64,000 bases of DNA. Source: Axinella damicornis (Eukaryota; Porifera; Demospongiae; Axinellida; Axinellidae). The stretch spans positions 16,479,104-16,543,103 of the forward strand of contig OZ007508.1 of the NCBI GenBank assembly GCA_963931865.1, in the 5' to 3' direction. A program made the position numbers and the translations under genes. The notes beneath the pieces are model-generated. The model saw only the letters and a program-made list of their open reading frames with translations, was not told the origin of the DNA and searched no databases. This document shows, one piece after another, positions 1 to 21,300 of this stretch (position 1 is its first letter; each line of letters starts with the position of its first letter).

Positions 1-2
1 GG

Positions 3-42
<40 letters not shown>

Positions 43-145
43 TGTGAGCGGTGTGTGTGTGGTGTGGTGTATGTGTGTACATGTGGTGTGTGTGTGCATG
101 TGTGGAGATGTGTGTGTGTGTGTGCATGTGTGTGGAGATGTGTGT
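1..145. repeat. (GT)n microsatellite at the window edge
   Basis: The first 145 bases are almost pure GT dinucleotides with scattered GA, GC and AT interruptions, grading into unique sequence near 145. Cysteine/valine-rich open frames across it are repeat artefacts. Confidence 0.95.
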
Positions 146-597
146 TGAGTATACAGCAGTCCAATTATCATGCGCCCAACACTCTGGAATCGCACCAGCT
201 ACTGAAACTGCTTTACTGTCAACTGCTATGAGGTGACTGTATGAGTATAGTTTCGTTCCCAGACGGTCTGGGAACGAGATTAATACGAGTAGCCTACCAC
301 GAGAGGTGATGGTGTTCCTGCATCCGTGCGGAGCATTGAGGTCTAGTTTTCTTAGTCTGGGACAGAGGGAGGCGATCCGTCTGAGGCCGTCAGAAGAGAC
401 ATCCTTGCATTCGCTGAGGTCCAGATCTGTGATATACTGTCATGGAGAACCTAGGGTGTGTTGGAACGAATTGCTTCAGTGAGATCTGATTGGTCAGTTG
501 AAACGCAATCAAGTGCAATGTTTGCTAGACCCTCTCCGCCCTCAAACGTGCGGCTTTGCCGCACACCTGCTTGACCGGCCGGGCGGAGAGGGGCTAG

Positions 598-1208
598 CCT
601 CTAGTCTAGCCTCGTTCCCAGGCCCGAGAGAGGGAGGAGAAAAGGGCCGGGTTTCCACTGTTTGCGGTGGAATTCCACCGGCACCGTGGACGTTCGATTA
701 TGTTTGTACACTTGTGACGTTGAAGCAGATAACGTGGTCCGTACAGTTAACATAGTAAGCGAGTGGTGTGCGTTACAACAGTTCTCGATCATGCTCTCCT
801 ATGCCCTCAGGTGGCAAGGCGCTCCTGAATTGAACTAGAACAGCGACCTGCGGTTGAAAGACGTGATTGTTTTCGTGTGGCTACCATTGCACCAACCGGG
901 TGGAGTCAGTAAGCTGCCAGACTCTTCCGTTTGTTTTGAATAACAAATGTCGGGTAAGTCTGTTGCTGGTGGCAGTGCAATTGTGGTTGTGTCACCCCTC
1001 ATCTCGCAGATGGAGAACCAGTGTAGCAAAATAGATAGCATCACACGCTCAACCATGTGACTATGAAGACGTCATTTGCACCCTCACCCTTATGAATACG
1101 TGTTCAGTTACGGTTATGGTTACGGATAATTAAGCGCATGCGCAAACAGTGGAAACCAGGCCCTTTTCTTCTCCCTCTCTCGGGCCTGGGAAAGAGGCTA
1201 CCTCTAGT
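598..1208. mobile_element. Long-form inverted-repeat element of the TAGCCTCGTTCCCAGGC family
   Basis: The first 70 bases (about 598-668) reappear inverted at about 1137-1208 with only a few mismatches. Both ends start TAGCCTC and run through CCCAGGCCCGAGAGAGGGAG. The roughly 470-bp interior codes for nothing I recognise. The termini match the many short hairpins elsewhere in the window, so this may be a longer relative of that MITE family. I see no transposase. Confidence 0.75.
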
Positions 1209-1579
1209 CTTTGCACTCACACCTCTGGTCCATCCCTTACACTTTTACTTACTAGTTCCATGTTTCTCTCGCTCATTAGTCCTCTATTTGCCATCACCCT
1301 CGCCACACACCCCTTCACTCCAGAGCGAAGGTAACGCAGTTCCGGTTCATGATGGTGGAAGTTTCGCATCACGGCTCGGAGTGCCGTGTCGAAGAGAGAC
1401 GAAATCGCCATGATCATAGCATGGTGTGCGCCATTTGGAGGCAGAACCTCTATGAACGTTGATAAACAAATGACGTCTTGCAAAGACCTATTACGTAATG
1501 TTTGTGGGTATGGTACATGTAGTCTCTCGCCACGCGAAGACTATGAATCGGGTTGGACCTGCCATTAATTTTCTACAAA

Positions 1580-1700
1580 GAGAAAGAAAGAGCTTAGGAA
1601 GAAAAAAACAGCAGCCTCCCTCCTTCCATGAGCAACAAAAGAAGGAAAAAAAAAAAGAAAAGAAAAGAGGAAAAAAAAAAGAAAGAAAAAAATGGCAACC
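1580..1700. repeat. A/G-rich low-complexity tract
   Basis: Long runs of A and GA on the plus strand, with the mirror T/C tract on the minus strand. Lysine-rich or phenylalanine-rich open frames here are low-complexity artefacts. Confidence 0.85.
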
Positions 1701-1799
1701 TAGCAACACACCCATCCCTCCATGACAGGTCAGACACCGAAGTGTGCAGCCTCAGGAGCGCTGGATAGGCGGTCCTGGAATCACAGGAGGCTAACCTGC

Positions 1800-2110
1800 T
1801 TTCTACCAGAACACCTTTAGCTTCGGTGGTCAGATGGGAACCGGCGTACTCATGCTGCTAGGCGGGGAAGTCGAGAACCGGTGTGTACGGAGTGGCCCAG
1901 ACTCGTACTCGGTTATTGGGGAGGCGAACACTCAACCCCCAGGCTGCAAAGCATGTGCTTAGCGAGTGTGCCATCCCGACATCCCGTCAAAACTTGGTGC
2001 AAATTCGGTATTTAAACCCAAACCGGATGTATCCAGGTGCGCATGCGCAATGCGACTTCCCGCCAAAAATTTGTTCAAGTTTCTGTTGCGCGCGCCAGAA
2101 ACAGACAGCT
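1800..2110 (+). repeat. Dispersed repeat, copy 1 (inverted relative of 39.43-39.79 kb)
   Basis: Shares long diverged blocks with the reverse complement of about 39430-39790. Shared blocks include a TTTAGCTTCGGTG/CTAGCTTCGGTGT segment, a GGGGAAGTCGAGAACCGGT/GGGGAGTCGAGAATCGGT segment, a GTATTTAAAC(C) TATA-like segment and a TTCCCGCCAAAA block. The class is unknown. The TATA-like box could mean a promoter-bearing element such as an LTR, but that is only inference. Confidence 0.6.
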
Positions 2111-2601
2111 ACACGTTCATGAGCTGTAGCAACTTGCCAAGGCCATTGTGTAGTGAAATATACTGACCTCAGCTCATCAGAAACCCCTCAAAGAGAAATC
2201 TCAGGCGATGCCCTTGCCTCTTCACTGTGCAAGCTGTGGTGAAACTGTTTGAACTCTGCAAATCTCACCCTGAAGCTCGGAGAGGTAGCATTACTTTGAT
2301 TATGAGTATTGAACACATCACATTGTAGCAGTGAACAGGAAGGAGTGTGGGTGCACAGCCGTGTCTGGACTTGACCCTTGGTTGGCCATTACTCTCAGGC
2401 AATGAGGCATGCATAATTTGCATGAATGACAATGAGCCTCCATTTCTGGCATTGAACCCCAGTCTGGATGTGTGTGTTGTCATTAAGTGTCCCTTTTAGT
2501 TTATGCATGCATGGATTAAACCAATAATTCAGCCCACCAAACTTGTTCCTGCGTTCCAGCCTCCATATGAGTGCAGCCTCAGTCGATGACCATCACCCAA
2601 T

Positions 2602-2853
2602 GGGGTGACACTGCTATAGATGCTGTAGTCAGAGCTGCGACCGGGCTTATTGGCGAATCTTGACCCCGTATACTAAAGAAGGGGTGGAGTCGCTACGCAT
2701 TCTTCCGTATACTATCGGCGGTCAATGGCTGAAATACAGTGCAGTCAAACGGTCAAGAGTCTTTTTGCGATGTGGTCAAGTGGTCAAGCAGCAAATATGA
2801 CGGTCTAGATTTCTTGACCCCGGTCGCAGCTCTGACCACGGAGTGTCACCCCC
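2602..2853. mobile_element. Inverted-repeat (MITE-like) element
   Basis: The left end starts GGGGTGACACTGCTATAG and contains GTCAGAGCTGCGACCGGG. The right end carries the inverted counterparts (CCCGGTCGCAGCTCTGAC, then GAGTGTCACCCCC). Total length is about 250 bp with no coding capacity. Confidence 0.65.
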
Positions 2854-3353
2854 TTGTGACTGTTGCACACATGCACAGATCCAGATAGATTTAGTGAAAA
2901 TTATCAACCAAAAAAACTGGGCAGAATGTGTGAAGGGAATTAAGGTATAATAATTATGGTTCTGTTGTGATTACGTGAGGATGATACCTTCATGCATGAC
3001 CTTCTTCGATTTGCTTTTGGTGCTAGCTGTCGTAATGGATTATATGTGCAGTACTGCAAACGTAGCCTGCATGACGCAGCATGAGGGATGGTGAAGAGAG
3101 CAAACCCCGAACCCCGGAAGACTGCCCTCAAGTGCCCTACGCCTGATCATGATGGACACCCATCCCTTGATTGACACCCATGGGCCATGATGGCCCAAGG
3201 GCATCAATCATTTCAGTGAGGCAGTCTCGGGAATGTGGCTAATTTCAGGAGCACCTCATACAATTCTCCATAAGTTGTGACTGGAGGCTTATGTGATTCT
3301 CTGATGACAATATCAATCTTTCACCAACGCTCATGCATGCACACATACTCAAG

Positions 3354-13060
<9,707 letters not shown>

Positions 13061-13082
13061 CCTTCACAATGCATTTTAAGCT

Positions 13083-13088
13083 AATAAA
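13083..13088 (+). terminator. Polyadenylation signal AATAAA of the laminin gene
   Basis: AATAAA lies 23 bp after the laminin TAA, followed by a TTTGTTCTTG segment. Inference from position. Confidence 0.6.
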
Positions 13089-14499
13089 CTCACACGTTTG
13101 TTCTTGATTATTATACCATGCTGGTTCCCACACGGACTACAGAAAGGAATTTCAAACAGCATTGCTTCACAGGATACCGTAATCCACCTTTTCCTCTCTT
13201 TCTGCCATACATACATCCATAGCTCTCAGTCTTGTATACACATTTATAACGTTAAAGTTATTTGCCATGTATCTTAATTCCTTCAACCATCTGATACACT
13301 GTTGTACCTGAAATTTATGCTTCGATAATATTCTAGTAGAAGTAGGAGTGTAAATTGGGCTACAATGGCCGTGGGGAGGACAATTATTGACAGCAAAGGG
13401 AACATTTGATAGGATCCTACTCTTGCACATTTATTAGCAATACCAGCGTAGTTCATGTACTCTTCACATGGTGAAAGAAATTATGGCGAGCGGAATAAAT
13501 TAATTATTGGATAAAACAACTCAAATTATGAAAGTCATGTTTACAAATTCAGGGATTCAAGTCCGTGTGCCAGGTACTAGAAGCTCTTCCTTCACCAGAT
13601 CAAAATACCTTATTGTTGTACATGTACCTAGATCAACTCTGCATAATTCTCTACTAGCAAGTGCACCTCAGCCCAGACAGACAGCTGTGAAGGATCTCCT
13701 GCATGGAGTAGTGCAACTCTAGTCTCATTCCCAGGATCTTATGAGGACGATTGGAATGCAATCAGTTTTAATACAGGTTCTCGTAGCATAACCAATTATG
13801 TAAGAGTTGTTTCGATCAAGAGAGTGACTGCATGGTGCAGCAGTGTTCCCCTAGTTCGTCATCTGCTGAACCGGAGGCGATATCAAGCAGTAAGTCCAGC
13901 CTGGTGCCACCATAGATAACTATTATCTATGGTGCCACGCCCTTTTCTAATTTTAAACAGAATTTTACATCTTGTTAGCTGAGGGCCTAGGGGGTACGTA
14001 TACGCCTGGGCCATGGGGTACAGGTCTTGAGTCAACTACCCTGTCTGCACATACAATGCAAACGTAAACTTAAGGGCATAGACCAGACACGATTTGAAAA
14101 GCGTGGGTGGGGCTAGACAAGCTAGCTTCGTATAATAGATCTAGTCTGGACTAGGCGAGCTTGAGTGAGACGTCATACATTTTGTATCTATCTATGCACC
14201 TATGTTTGCACATTTTATCCCTAGCCTCATTCCCAGGCCATGCAGAGTAGGGAAAAGTGCTCTGCATGGCCGGGAACAAGCCGGATAGTTTTATCCCCTG
14301 AAGCCCCACCAGTGGATGTGCAAAAAACGCCATCTAGACATCTATATAATAATTATAGCAAAGGTATGTACTGCAAGTGCTGTGAGATCTGATGCTTTCC
14401 ATCCAAAGTGGTGGTACATGCACAGGAATACATCTATTAGCATATTCATCACATGCAGGGGCTCCCTGCGTGAGTGTACATATGCTTATCTTTCCTCAG
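13089..14499. other. Intergenic interval between laminin and actin
   Basis: No supportable exon. It holds a degenerate hairpin at 14221-14285 and a short palindrome around 13915-13935. A TATA-like TCTATATAATAA near 14340 and an acceptor CCTCAG just before the actin ATG suggest an actin 5' untranslated exon somewhere in 14350-14470. Confidence 0.5.
14221..14285. mobile_element. Degenerate hairpin MITE (TAGCCTCATTCCCAGGC)
   Basis: The left end TAGCCTCATTCCCAGGCCAT pairs with the right ATGGCCGGGAACAAG. The last bases are mutated. Confidence 0.7.
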
Positions 14500-14500
14500 A

Positions 14501-15693
14501 ATGAGTGATGACAGTGAAGTTGCTGAGTTGGTAATAGACAATGGTTCTGGCACGTGCAAGGCCGGGTTTGCTGGAGACGATGCACCCCGTGCTGTCTTTC
14601 CCTCCATCGTAGGCCACCCCCGTCACCAAGGTGTGATGGAGGGTATCAGCCAGGCAGACTCCTATGTCGGAGACGAGGCGCAGCGTAAGAGAGGTATCCT
14701 GACTCTTAATTACCCCATTGAACATGGACTAATCACCAACTGGGACGACATGGAGAAGGTAAACGTTTGTACGTTTCCAAACTTTATTACAATCATATTA
14801 ACCCTCCCTCATCCCATCTCTCACAGATCTGGAATCACGCTTTCTACAGTGAACTGCGTGTTGCTCCAGAGGAACACCCAATTCTGTTGACGGAGCCTCC
14901 CCTCAACCCCAAAGCCAACCGTGAGAAGATGACCCAGATCATGTTTGAAACTTTCAACGCCCCAGCCATTTACGTGGCCATCCAAGCCGTGCTCTCCCTG
15001 TATGCCCCTGGCCGTACCACTGGTCTCGTGTTTGACTGTGGTGATGGTGTATCCCACGCTGTTCCCATCTATGAGGGGTACTCCATTGCCAGCACCCATG
15101 TGGACTTGTCGGGACATGACTTGACAGATTACCTAATGAAGATTCTGACTGAGCGTGGGTACTCCTTCACCACTACAGAAGAACATGAAATAGTTTGCAA
15201 CATCAAGGAGAAGCTGTGCTACGTGGCCCTGGACTTTGAAGAGGATATGTCAACAGCTGCCAGCAACACCAGTCTAGAGAAGAACTACGAGCTTCCTGAC
15301 GGACAGGTCATCACCATCGGCAATGAGCGCTTCCGATGCCCTGAGGCACTCTTCCGGCCATACTTCCTCGGGAGTCAGTCAACCAGCATCCACGATACCA
15401 CCTACAAATCCATCATGAATTGCGATGTGGAGATTAGGAAAGACCTGTACGCCAACATTGTCCTGTCGGGTGGCAGCACCATGTTCCCTGGCATTGCTGA
15501 CAGGATGCAGAAGGAGATCACTGCCCTGGCTCCTCCAACCATCAAAGTCAAGATCATCGCTCCCCCAGAGAGGTAGTATAGTGCATGGTTTGGCGGCTCC
15601 CTCCTGGCATCCGCTTATTCCTCCTCCAAGCGGATGTGGCTCTCCAAGAAGGAGTACGACGAGTCAGGGCCGTCCATTGTTCACCGTTTATAA
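14501..15693 (+). CDS. Actin, interrupted by an in-frame TAG at codon 336
   Basis: Two coding exons, 14501-14758 and 14827-15693. The ATG follows an acceptor (TTTCCTCAG), so a 5' untranslated exon is likely. The protein is clearly a conventional cytoskeletal actin: [20 protein letters not shown] at the phosphate loop, [32 protein letters not shown] and [19 protein letters not shown]. Codon 336, where actins have Lys (PPERK), is TAG (15574-15576). The frame then continues with actin sequence (tyrosine, serine, then WFGGSLLAS and [12 protein letters not shown]) to a TAA at 15691-15693. Total length is 374 codons including the TAG, against 375 residues in standard actin. The usual final KCF is replaced by Leu, and the 120-130 and C-terminal regions are more diverged than usual. 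It could be a recent pseudogene, a null allele, a sequencing error, or a readthrough case. Truncation at 335 residues would remove part of subdomain 1. Confidence 0.9.
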
Positions 15694-15757
15694 AACAGGG
15701 ATCCGAGATGTTTTCTTGCAATGTGTTTGTGTGTGTGCATGCATGTGTGTCATTTCT

Positions 15758-15758
<1 letters not shown>

Positions 15759-15788
<30 letters not shown>
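15759..15788. repeat. Poly-C run
   Basis: About 30 consecutive C, 66 bp after the actin frame ends. Length uncertain. Confidence 0.9.
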
Positions 15789-15789
<1 letters not shown>

Positions 15790-16039
15790 AGTTTGTTTTT
15801 CACACTTCTTGTATACACTCAACCAACCTGGTAGCTTGGAGAATGCGCAGGGATGACCTGGCATTGTGACAGGGATGACCTGGCATATTTTGTAAACGAC
15901 CATTCAAAATCTATTACATTTTACCACTCAACATGTAATCCTTATTTCAACACTGGATACCCCCCTGAAATACGTACGTATTAAAGTGTGTGAAGGAAAC
16001 ATGGCACAATTTAGGTAGCATGTCTCTACTGCATGTCCT

Positions 16040-17575
16040 AACCCTTTCCTCCTGCTCCTTCATCTCCTCCAGTATCTCTCTCTGCCTAGGGTAGCTCACT
16101 GCAAAGATCACATGCTTCGCTCCAGCCTACAGAGGGAGGCACAATACAGACATGCAGTTAACCATTTTTGTAGCATGTCCTGCATGTACATGTACATGTC
16201 ATCCAACATGTGTTAGTTGTGTGTTTCGGGACAGACATGTACAATGTTCGGCATTCTTTACCCCTCCTTCCTTTGGGTGGCCTTGTCCCAGACCATAGGA
16301 GGAACAGCCTGGCAATTTTTCATCCATCTTGAAGCTTTTGAAGCTACTGCACACGTGGCTGTAACCATGTTTTCAGTGGAATGTTATCCCACCCATATCC
16401 AGTCAGTTTTCAATTTGCTGGTACTAAACCTAGTGACCTGCAAACACAAATCTCGTTCCCAGACCCAAACAACCCAGCGAGGATCGCTTCCAGTATCACT
16501 CAAGTGATACTGCGTTAATTACATGGAGCGAGTCGTAGCTGCCTCCAAAACGGCCTGACAACAAGACTAGCTGTAAGATAATATTATACAGGCCTATGCA
16601 CTCCCCCCTCTCCCCCCATTTCCCATCTCCCCTCCCCCTCTACCCATCTACGTATCTCTTTCCTCTCCTCTCCTCATGTTTCTGTCCATCAACCTCTTCA
16701 TCTCTTCCACACTCTGTATTGCGTCCACCTGTCAATTGTAGAGATGTGTGTGTGGAGGGAGGGGGTGCTCTATGACAAACACATACAAACAATAGACAGT
16801 TTCCCTTAGTTCATCAATGGCAGCTTCAGGCTACATTATAGAGTTAGCGACTACTTGTAAGATATGCAGGTGCAAATCCACAAGCAAGCAAGTCACGGGA
16901 CTTTCAGTACCAGCAATGTGACATTGTGGATCCTTCTGCCTTTGATATACTCTACAGGTCAACACATGAAGATCTTGCTCTTGTGTCTCCCTCTAGCTCT
17001 GCTCCCATGCTCTATACCGTGACATGAGCAAATACAGTGATGGGCTACTATCACCAATGCCCTTTCTCAGTTTTAAGAGCTATGTATTGAATACTACCTG
17101 CACCACTGGTACTCCCCTCCCCACACATCACTCATGCACTACTTCTTTATCCATCTTCACAGTATCTGCCAACTCCCTCATCTCTTCCTTCGTATTTTCC
17201 TTCTAGCGATATAAAAATAATATGAGAAAGTGGTGGAGCAGCAATGTAAGTCCAGGATCATCAGACACCCACACAGTAGACAGGTCACAACACATTCACA
17301 ATGCTGACTAGATTAATCATGAACTAGCTGGCAGGGCCATGGTGGCTAGCTATATTAGCTAGCCTCTATCTCTGCAGGGTTTCTAGCTAAATGAACTCCC
17401 TAAGCATACAGGAGAGTTGATATCTTCCTCCCTCCTCCCTGCCTTCTTTCTTTAACTTTCCTCCCTCCCCATTCTCGCTCTTCACTTACCTTCGACCAGA
17501 TATGGAGCCCCAACAACACCTCGGCCTCGATTCCAGACGCCAAGCCTTTTCAACCCAACCGGCATGGTGTCTGGA
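16040..17575 (-). other. Candidate spliced gene on the minus strand, weak evidence
   Basis: Three short minus-strand segments are flanked by acceptor-like sequences and read as charged helices rich in Glu-Glu-Met. They lie at about 17203-17160 (KEEMRELADTVKMDKE), 16741-16665 (VDAIQSVEEMKRLMDRN) and 16130-16040 (AKHVIFAVSYPRQREILEEM). A possible first exon starts with an ATG at about 17565 (MPVGLKRLGVWNRGRG) and ends at a strong donor GAAG/GTAAGTG. The phases I can derive do not all join, so at least one exon or border is wrong. I do not recognise the product; a small mitochondrial or coiled-coil protein would fit. The opposite strand of the first-exon region is also open (see the rejected list). 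Confidence 0.3.
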
Positions 17576-17744
17576 TTACCGTCCTACTTAACATTCGGTG
17601 CCAACTACAAGGGCAGCAACAGAGGGATCGTCAATGGAAGAGGCTCACCGGAGGAAGCCAACGGCATCGGTTACTGAAGAAAAACGACAGAGACAAAAGC
17701 ACGCTCATCACTCTCCACGGTTTACGCGTACGCGTGCACAGGCG

Positions 17745-17756
17745 TTTCCCGCCAAA
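17745..17756. promoter_or_regulatory. E2F-like site TTTCCCGCCAAA
   Basis: Exact match to the E2F-type consensus in the GC-rich interval upstream of EI24 and of the candidate minus-strand gene, with an ATTGG/CCAAT element about 25 bp away. Function is inferred only from sequence. Confidence 0.4.
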
Positions 17757-17839
17757 TATTGAACAGCTGCCCCGATGCCAACCAATCAAATTAGAGCGTT
17801 ACCTGGTCGGTCACGCGTAGACGGCAGGCTCCCTGCGGG

Positions 17840-17848
17840 TATATAAAG
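17840..17848 (+). promoter_or_regulatory. TATA box, probably of EI24
   Basis: TATATAAAG in a GC-rich context, about 515 bp upstream of the EI24 ATG. A start site near 17870 would place the G-rich minisatellite in the 5' untranslated region or a 5' intron. Confidence 0.45.
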
Positions 17849-17956
17849 CGAGTCCATCGTGTCCAAGCCATTCGGGCTAGGTTTTTAGCTCGGGTGAGGT
17901 TAAGGTGAGGTGAGCCCTCACCCTAACCTTACCCTATACCTTTCACCGCTAGGGTA

Positions 17957-18140
17957 ATGGGGTGGGAGCCTGGGGGGGTGGAGCTGGGGTGGGAGCCTAG
18001 GGGGGTGGGGCTGGGGTGGGAGCCTGGGGGGGTGGGGCTGGGGTGGGAGCCTTGGGGGGGTGGGGCTGGGGTGGGAGCCTGGGGGGGTGGGGCTGGGGTG
18101 GGAGCCTGGTGGGGCTGGGGGGTTGGGGGTGGGGCTGGGG
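17957..18140 (+). repeat. G-rich minisatellite (unit about 28 bp)
   Basis: Tandem copies of GGGGTGGGAGCCTGGGGGGG plus GTGGGGCTG, at least six units with slight length differences. It lies between the TATA box and the first codon of EI24. G-runs of four to eight make it prone to quadruplex formation and replication slippage. Confidence 0.9.
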
Positions 18141-18362
18141 TGGGGCTAGGAAGGGTGCATGGGCCCCGGGGATGGGCGCCGCGGGCTAGGGCTGTGGTGG
18201 GGGTATGATACAGGTACGGGTGGTCAGGTTTGTGATGACTTTTAGATGATAGGTATATACTTCTAATAAAAAAATTCATGAAGGATTGTTATGAGTTCAA
18301 AGTTCACTAATTGATTCTCGCTAGTGTGACGTAACGTGAGTTGCAGTGCATATCGCATGCAG

Positions 18363-21300
18363 ATGGTGTCTGTAGCAGATTTTGCACTTGGGCTGCGGTG
18401 TGTATTGCTGGGGGTCAAGGACTCCATCTTTGGAATATTTCCAGTGTTCCATTTGATAAAACAGTGAGTGGAGCCATACCTCTGTGGCGGAGAGCAATTA
18501 CCTCTAATTGATGCACACTCTGTATCGTATTGACTCGTGTAGCAGTCACATCCTTGGCTTTGATTGAGAGTGGATCAGCTAAAGAACACGATCGTTAATC
18601 TGTAACCTGCTCTGGCCTAAACTAGGCCCAATCGTGCTCTTCAGTTGACCCGTCAGAGTTGCAAATTATCCCATACTTGCTCAGCTATCTTTACAGGTTA
18701 GAGCATCGTTATGGCACACTAACACAAATGCCATTACTTACATCCTGGGCTTGTAACTAATATCACCACCTTCCAAGCTTATGTGTAGCTTATGTGTCCA
18801 CTTTAATAGTCTCGGAACTAGACCCCTCGCACAGGGAGGAGGGAGGGTCTGGGCATGTACCTAGTGAGCCGTATCCTCTGAGCATGGGGTAACATATGTA
18901 TGACTAAAGCTGGGAGGACAGTGGTCATACGTACCTGTCATGTTGCACCAACTTCACCTACAATCATGCTTTGAGGATTGTGAAGTATTTTCCATCCGCC
19001 AGCCATGAGCTGTTCATGTGATGTCAACCCTTATATTGACCCTCACCGCTATTATTTTCTGTAGCTTCGTGTCATGTTCAGCTCACACAAGAGGTTCTTA
19101 CTCATTATAGTCTGCTAATGTGAGTGATCTTCCGTTTTGCAGGAATGAAAAGATTAGAAAGCAGCTACTCCAGTGTTTCCTACTAAATGGGGTAATCTTA
19201 GGGGTAAGTGAACTCTAGACGATACATGCATCCAGCCTCGTTCCCAGGCCCCTCCCCGATATTCCGTGCAAGCGATGAAAAGCTGGGCGGAGGCCTGGGA
19301 ATGAGGCTAACATGCATCTGGAAATGGACATTACCTCGATAATGCATAGACCTGAAATTCACCACTATGTCTCTGCTTATTCTCTTACAGCTCAGTATTT
19401 TAACATTTGATTACATCCTACTGCCGATGATTCAATTCACAGCTGGGCTCGCATATGGTAAGTCAAAGACGGTGGAAGTGCAAGAGACTACAAGAGCTGT
19501 AGCCCCCCTAAAGTGTTCGGGAAGGGGGCATAGCCCCCTCCAAACTCGCGTGTGTAGAGGCAGTTCTTTGATCTGTATCTAACCACTCAAGACTTACCTG
19601 TGGCAGCAGTTTGCATACATGCAGCTTGCTGGGGGATGCTTGTGCATCCTCCCACCCCTCGACAGCTGCAAGGATCTCAGTGATTCTGCTTGTCTTTGGT
19701 CCCTGCAGGTATCATCAGTGATCCCTCGCAGTCCGGTATTCTGCAATGGCTTGGCACCATTCTGTCCTACGTCTTCACTGGTTTCTGGGTATTGCCGGTG
19801 TTCTGGATCAGCAAACCCATTAACAGCATTTGGTTCCAGGTGAAATGAGATATTGACCATGTGTCCATTTCAGGCAAAATTCTACACAGAAATCATTACG
19901 TGAATGACATCACATGAATGATAGATGGACCAGAGGGGATTCACATCACCAGTAGGGGCGGGACTAGACTAGTGACGTGTGTGACCTTAATCTCACTGTA
20001 AATGTGAATGTGTGTTAATGCTTTTCGCCAGAGACACTATCACACGAGGCTGTTGGTGATCACGAGTCAGAGTAATGAGCTACGCACACAGACACAGCAA
20101 AGGGGCGAGAGCCCGCGAGAGAGAACTGTTGTGTGCCATGCTATTATTAAAACGCAAATGCTATAATGCGCAGACTTCTGTACAGGGAGTTTGCTCAGTA
20201 CCGGACTCAAGCGGACGAGCAGTAGCTTAAGCAAGCAAAGTAAATAAAGCTGCTACATGTACCTGTATGGTATGAAGTTCTTATGAATGTATTGTTGATG
20301 TTGATATTGATCCAACAGGACTCAAATGTTCATGTCAAATCTGGTCTCATTCGCAGATCGATCGGAACAAGACCATGAATCTTGTACCCATGGGTGTTCG
20401 GACGCCCTTCTATCCGCGTACTATCCATGCAATGTCATTCAGATACATACGTGCTGTTCGTAACAGTATCATTGACATCATAGTCCAGTGTAGGTCTGGG
20501 AACGAGGTTGCTCAATGTGCTTGACCATCTCTTACCACCACAGGATATTGCTTCAGCTGCTTTTCACAAGACCCAGAAGCAGACAAAGAGGAAAGCAAAG
20601 TGAGGAGGGTGTGCTATTGCGCTGTGATCAGTCGGAGGCATGAAATATGTGTGCAGTAATTCTGGTAGCTCTGTTGATGTAGCCTCATTCCCAGCCCATG
20701 CCATTTATGGTCCTCCGCTGTTCTTCGTGCAACCGAAAATGGCCGGTCCGGGCCTCGGAACGATGCTATCATTGATACATGTGTACGTATTGTTTTACCG
20801 TAGGTCACACCAGTCGGGCAGTCCGTCACTTAGCCAGAGCATTAGCAGATTCCTTGCGGACATGCTCTTCAGTGTCGTCTTGGAGATGTTGTTCCTAGTG
20901 CAGGTTTGTTGTGACACATTTCGCATTAGCAATAACATAGCTCTTTAATACTTGACGAAAGTACCTAGGACAGGGAAAGGGAATAGTCTTATAAATTTAC
21001 TTCTGCCCCTTCCCGGCCCCTTTCTGCCCCGATGTGTCACTGCAATAGAAATAGTTTGTGCTATGTTGTAGTTACCAAGTCCTGACCACACCCCCCAGGC
21101 CATGTTGGTGGGTCTCATTCCAGGCATCGGAGCTGTTCTGAGTCTGTTCCACCTGGCTGTACTCTACGCACTCTACTCCTTTGAGTACAAGTGGATATAC
21201 CAAGGTACATGTACATGTATGCCAATGGTACTTTGTCAATGAACTGTCTTGTATGCAGGTACCATTATAAACCAGAGGGTGGCTTACATTGAGAGAAACT

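Larger units (their letters stand above)
146..3350. other. Gene-poor, repeat-rich interval upstream of the laminin exons
   Basis: I find no exon here that I can support on either strand. It contains a 0.6-kb inverted-repeat element (598-1208), an A/G-rich tract (about 1580-1700), a dispersed repeat related to one near 39.6 kb (about 1800-2110) and a second inverted-repeat element (2602-2853). If the laminin gene has an N-terminal LN domain, its exons must lie to the left of the window or be too diverged for me to see here. Confidence 0.6.

Noticed and set aside
835..1056. Minus-strand frame of 73 codons
   Set aside because: It lies inside the inverted-repeat element at 598-1208 with no homology I can see.
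15574..15634. A 58-bp mini-intron GTAGTA...CTCCAAG removing the actin TAG
   Set aside because: The sequence it would remove encodes conserved actin residues (WFGGSLLAS), so it is coding sequence, not an intron.
17500..17679. Plus-strand frame ending NGIGY and a stop as the last exon of a gene
   Set aside because: I find no upstream plus-strand exons and the region is also open on the minus strand with a strong donor. Evidence is too weak to list it as a gene.
17957..18208. Gly/Trp-rich and Pro-rich frames over the G-rich repeat
   Set aside because: They are minisatellite artefacts in the EI24 upstream region.
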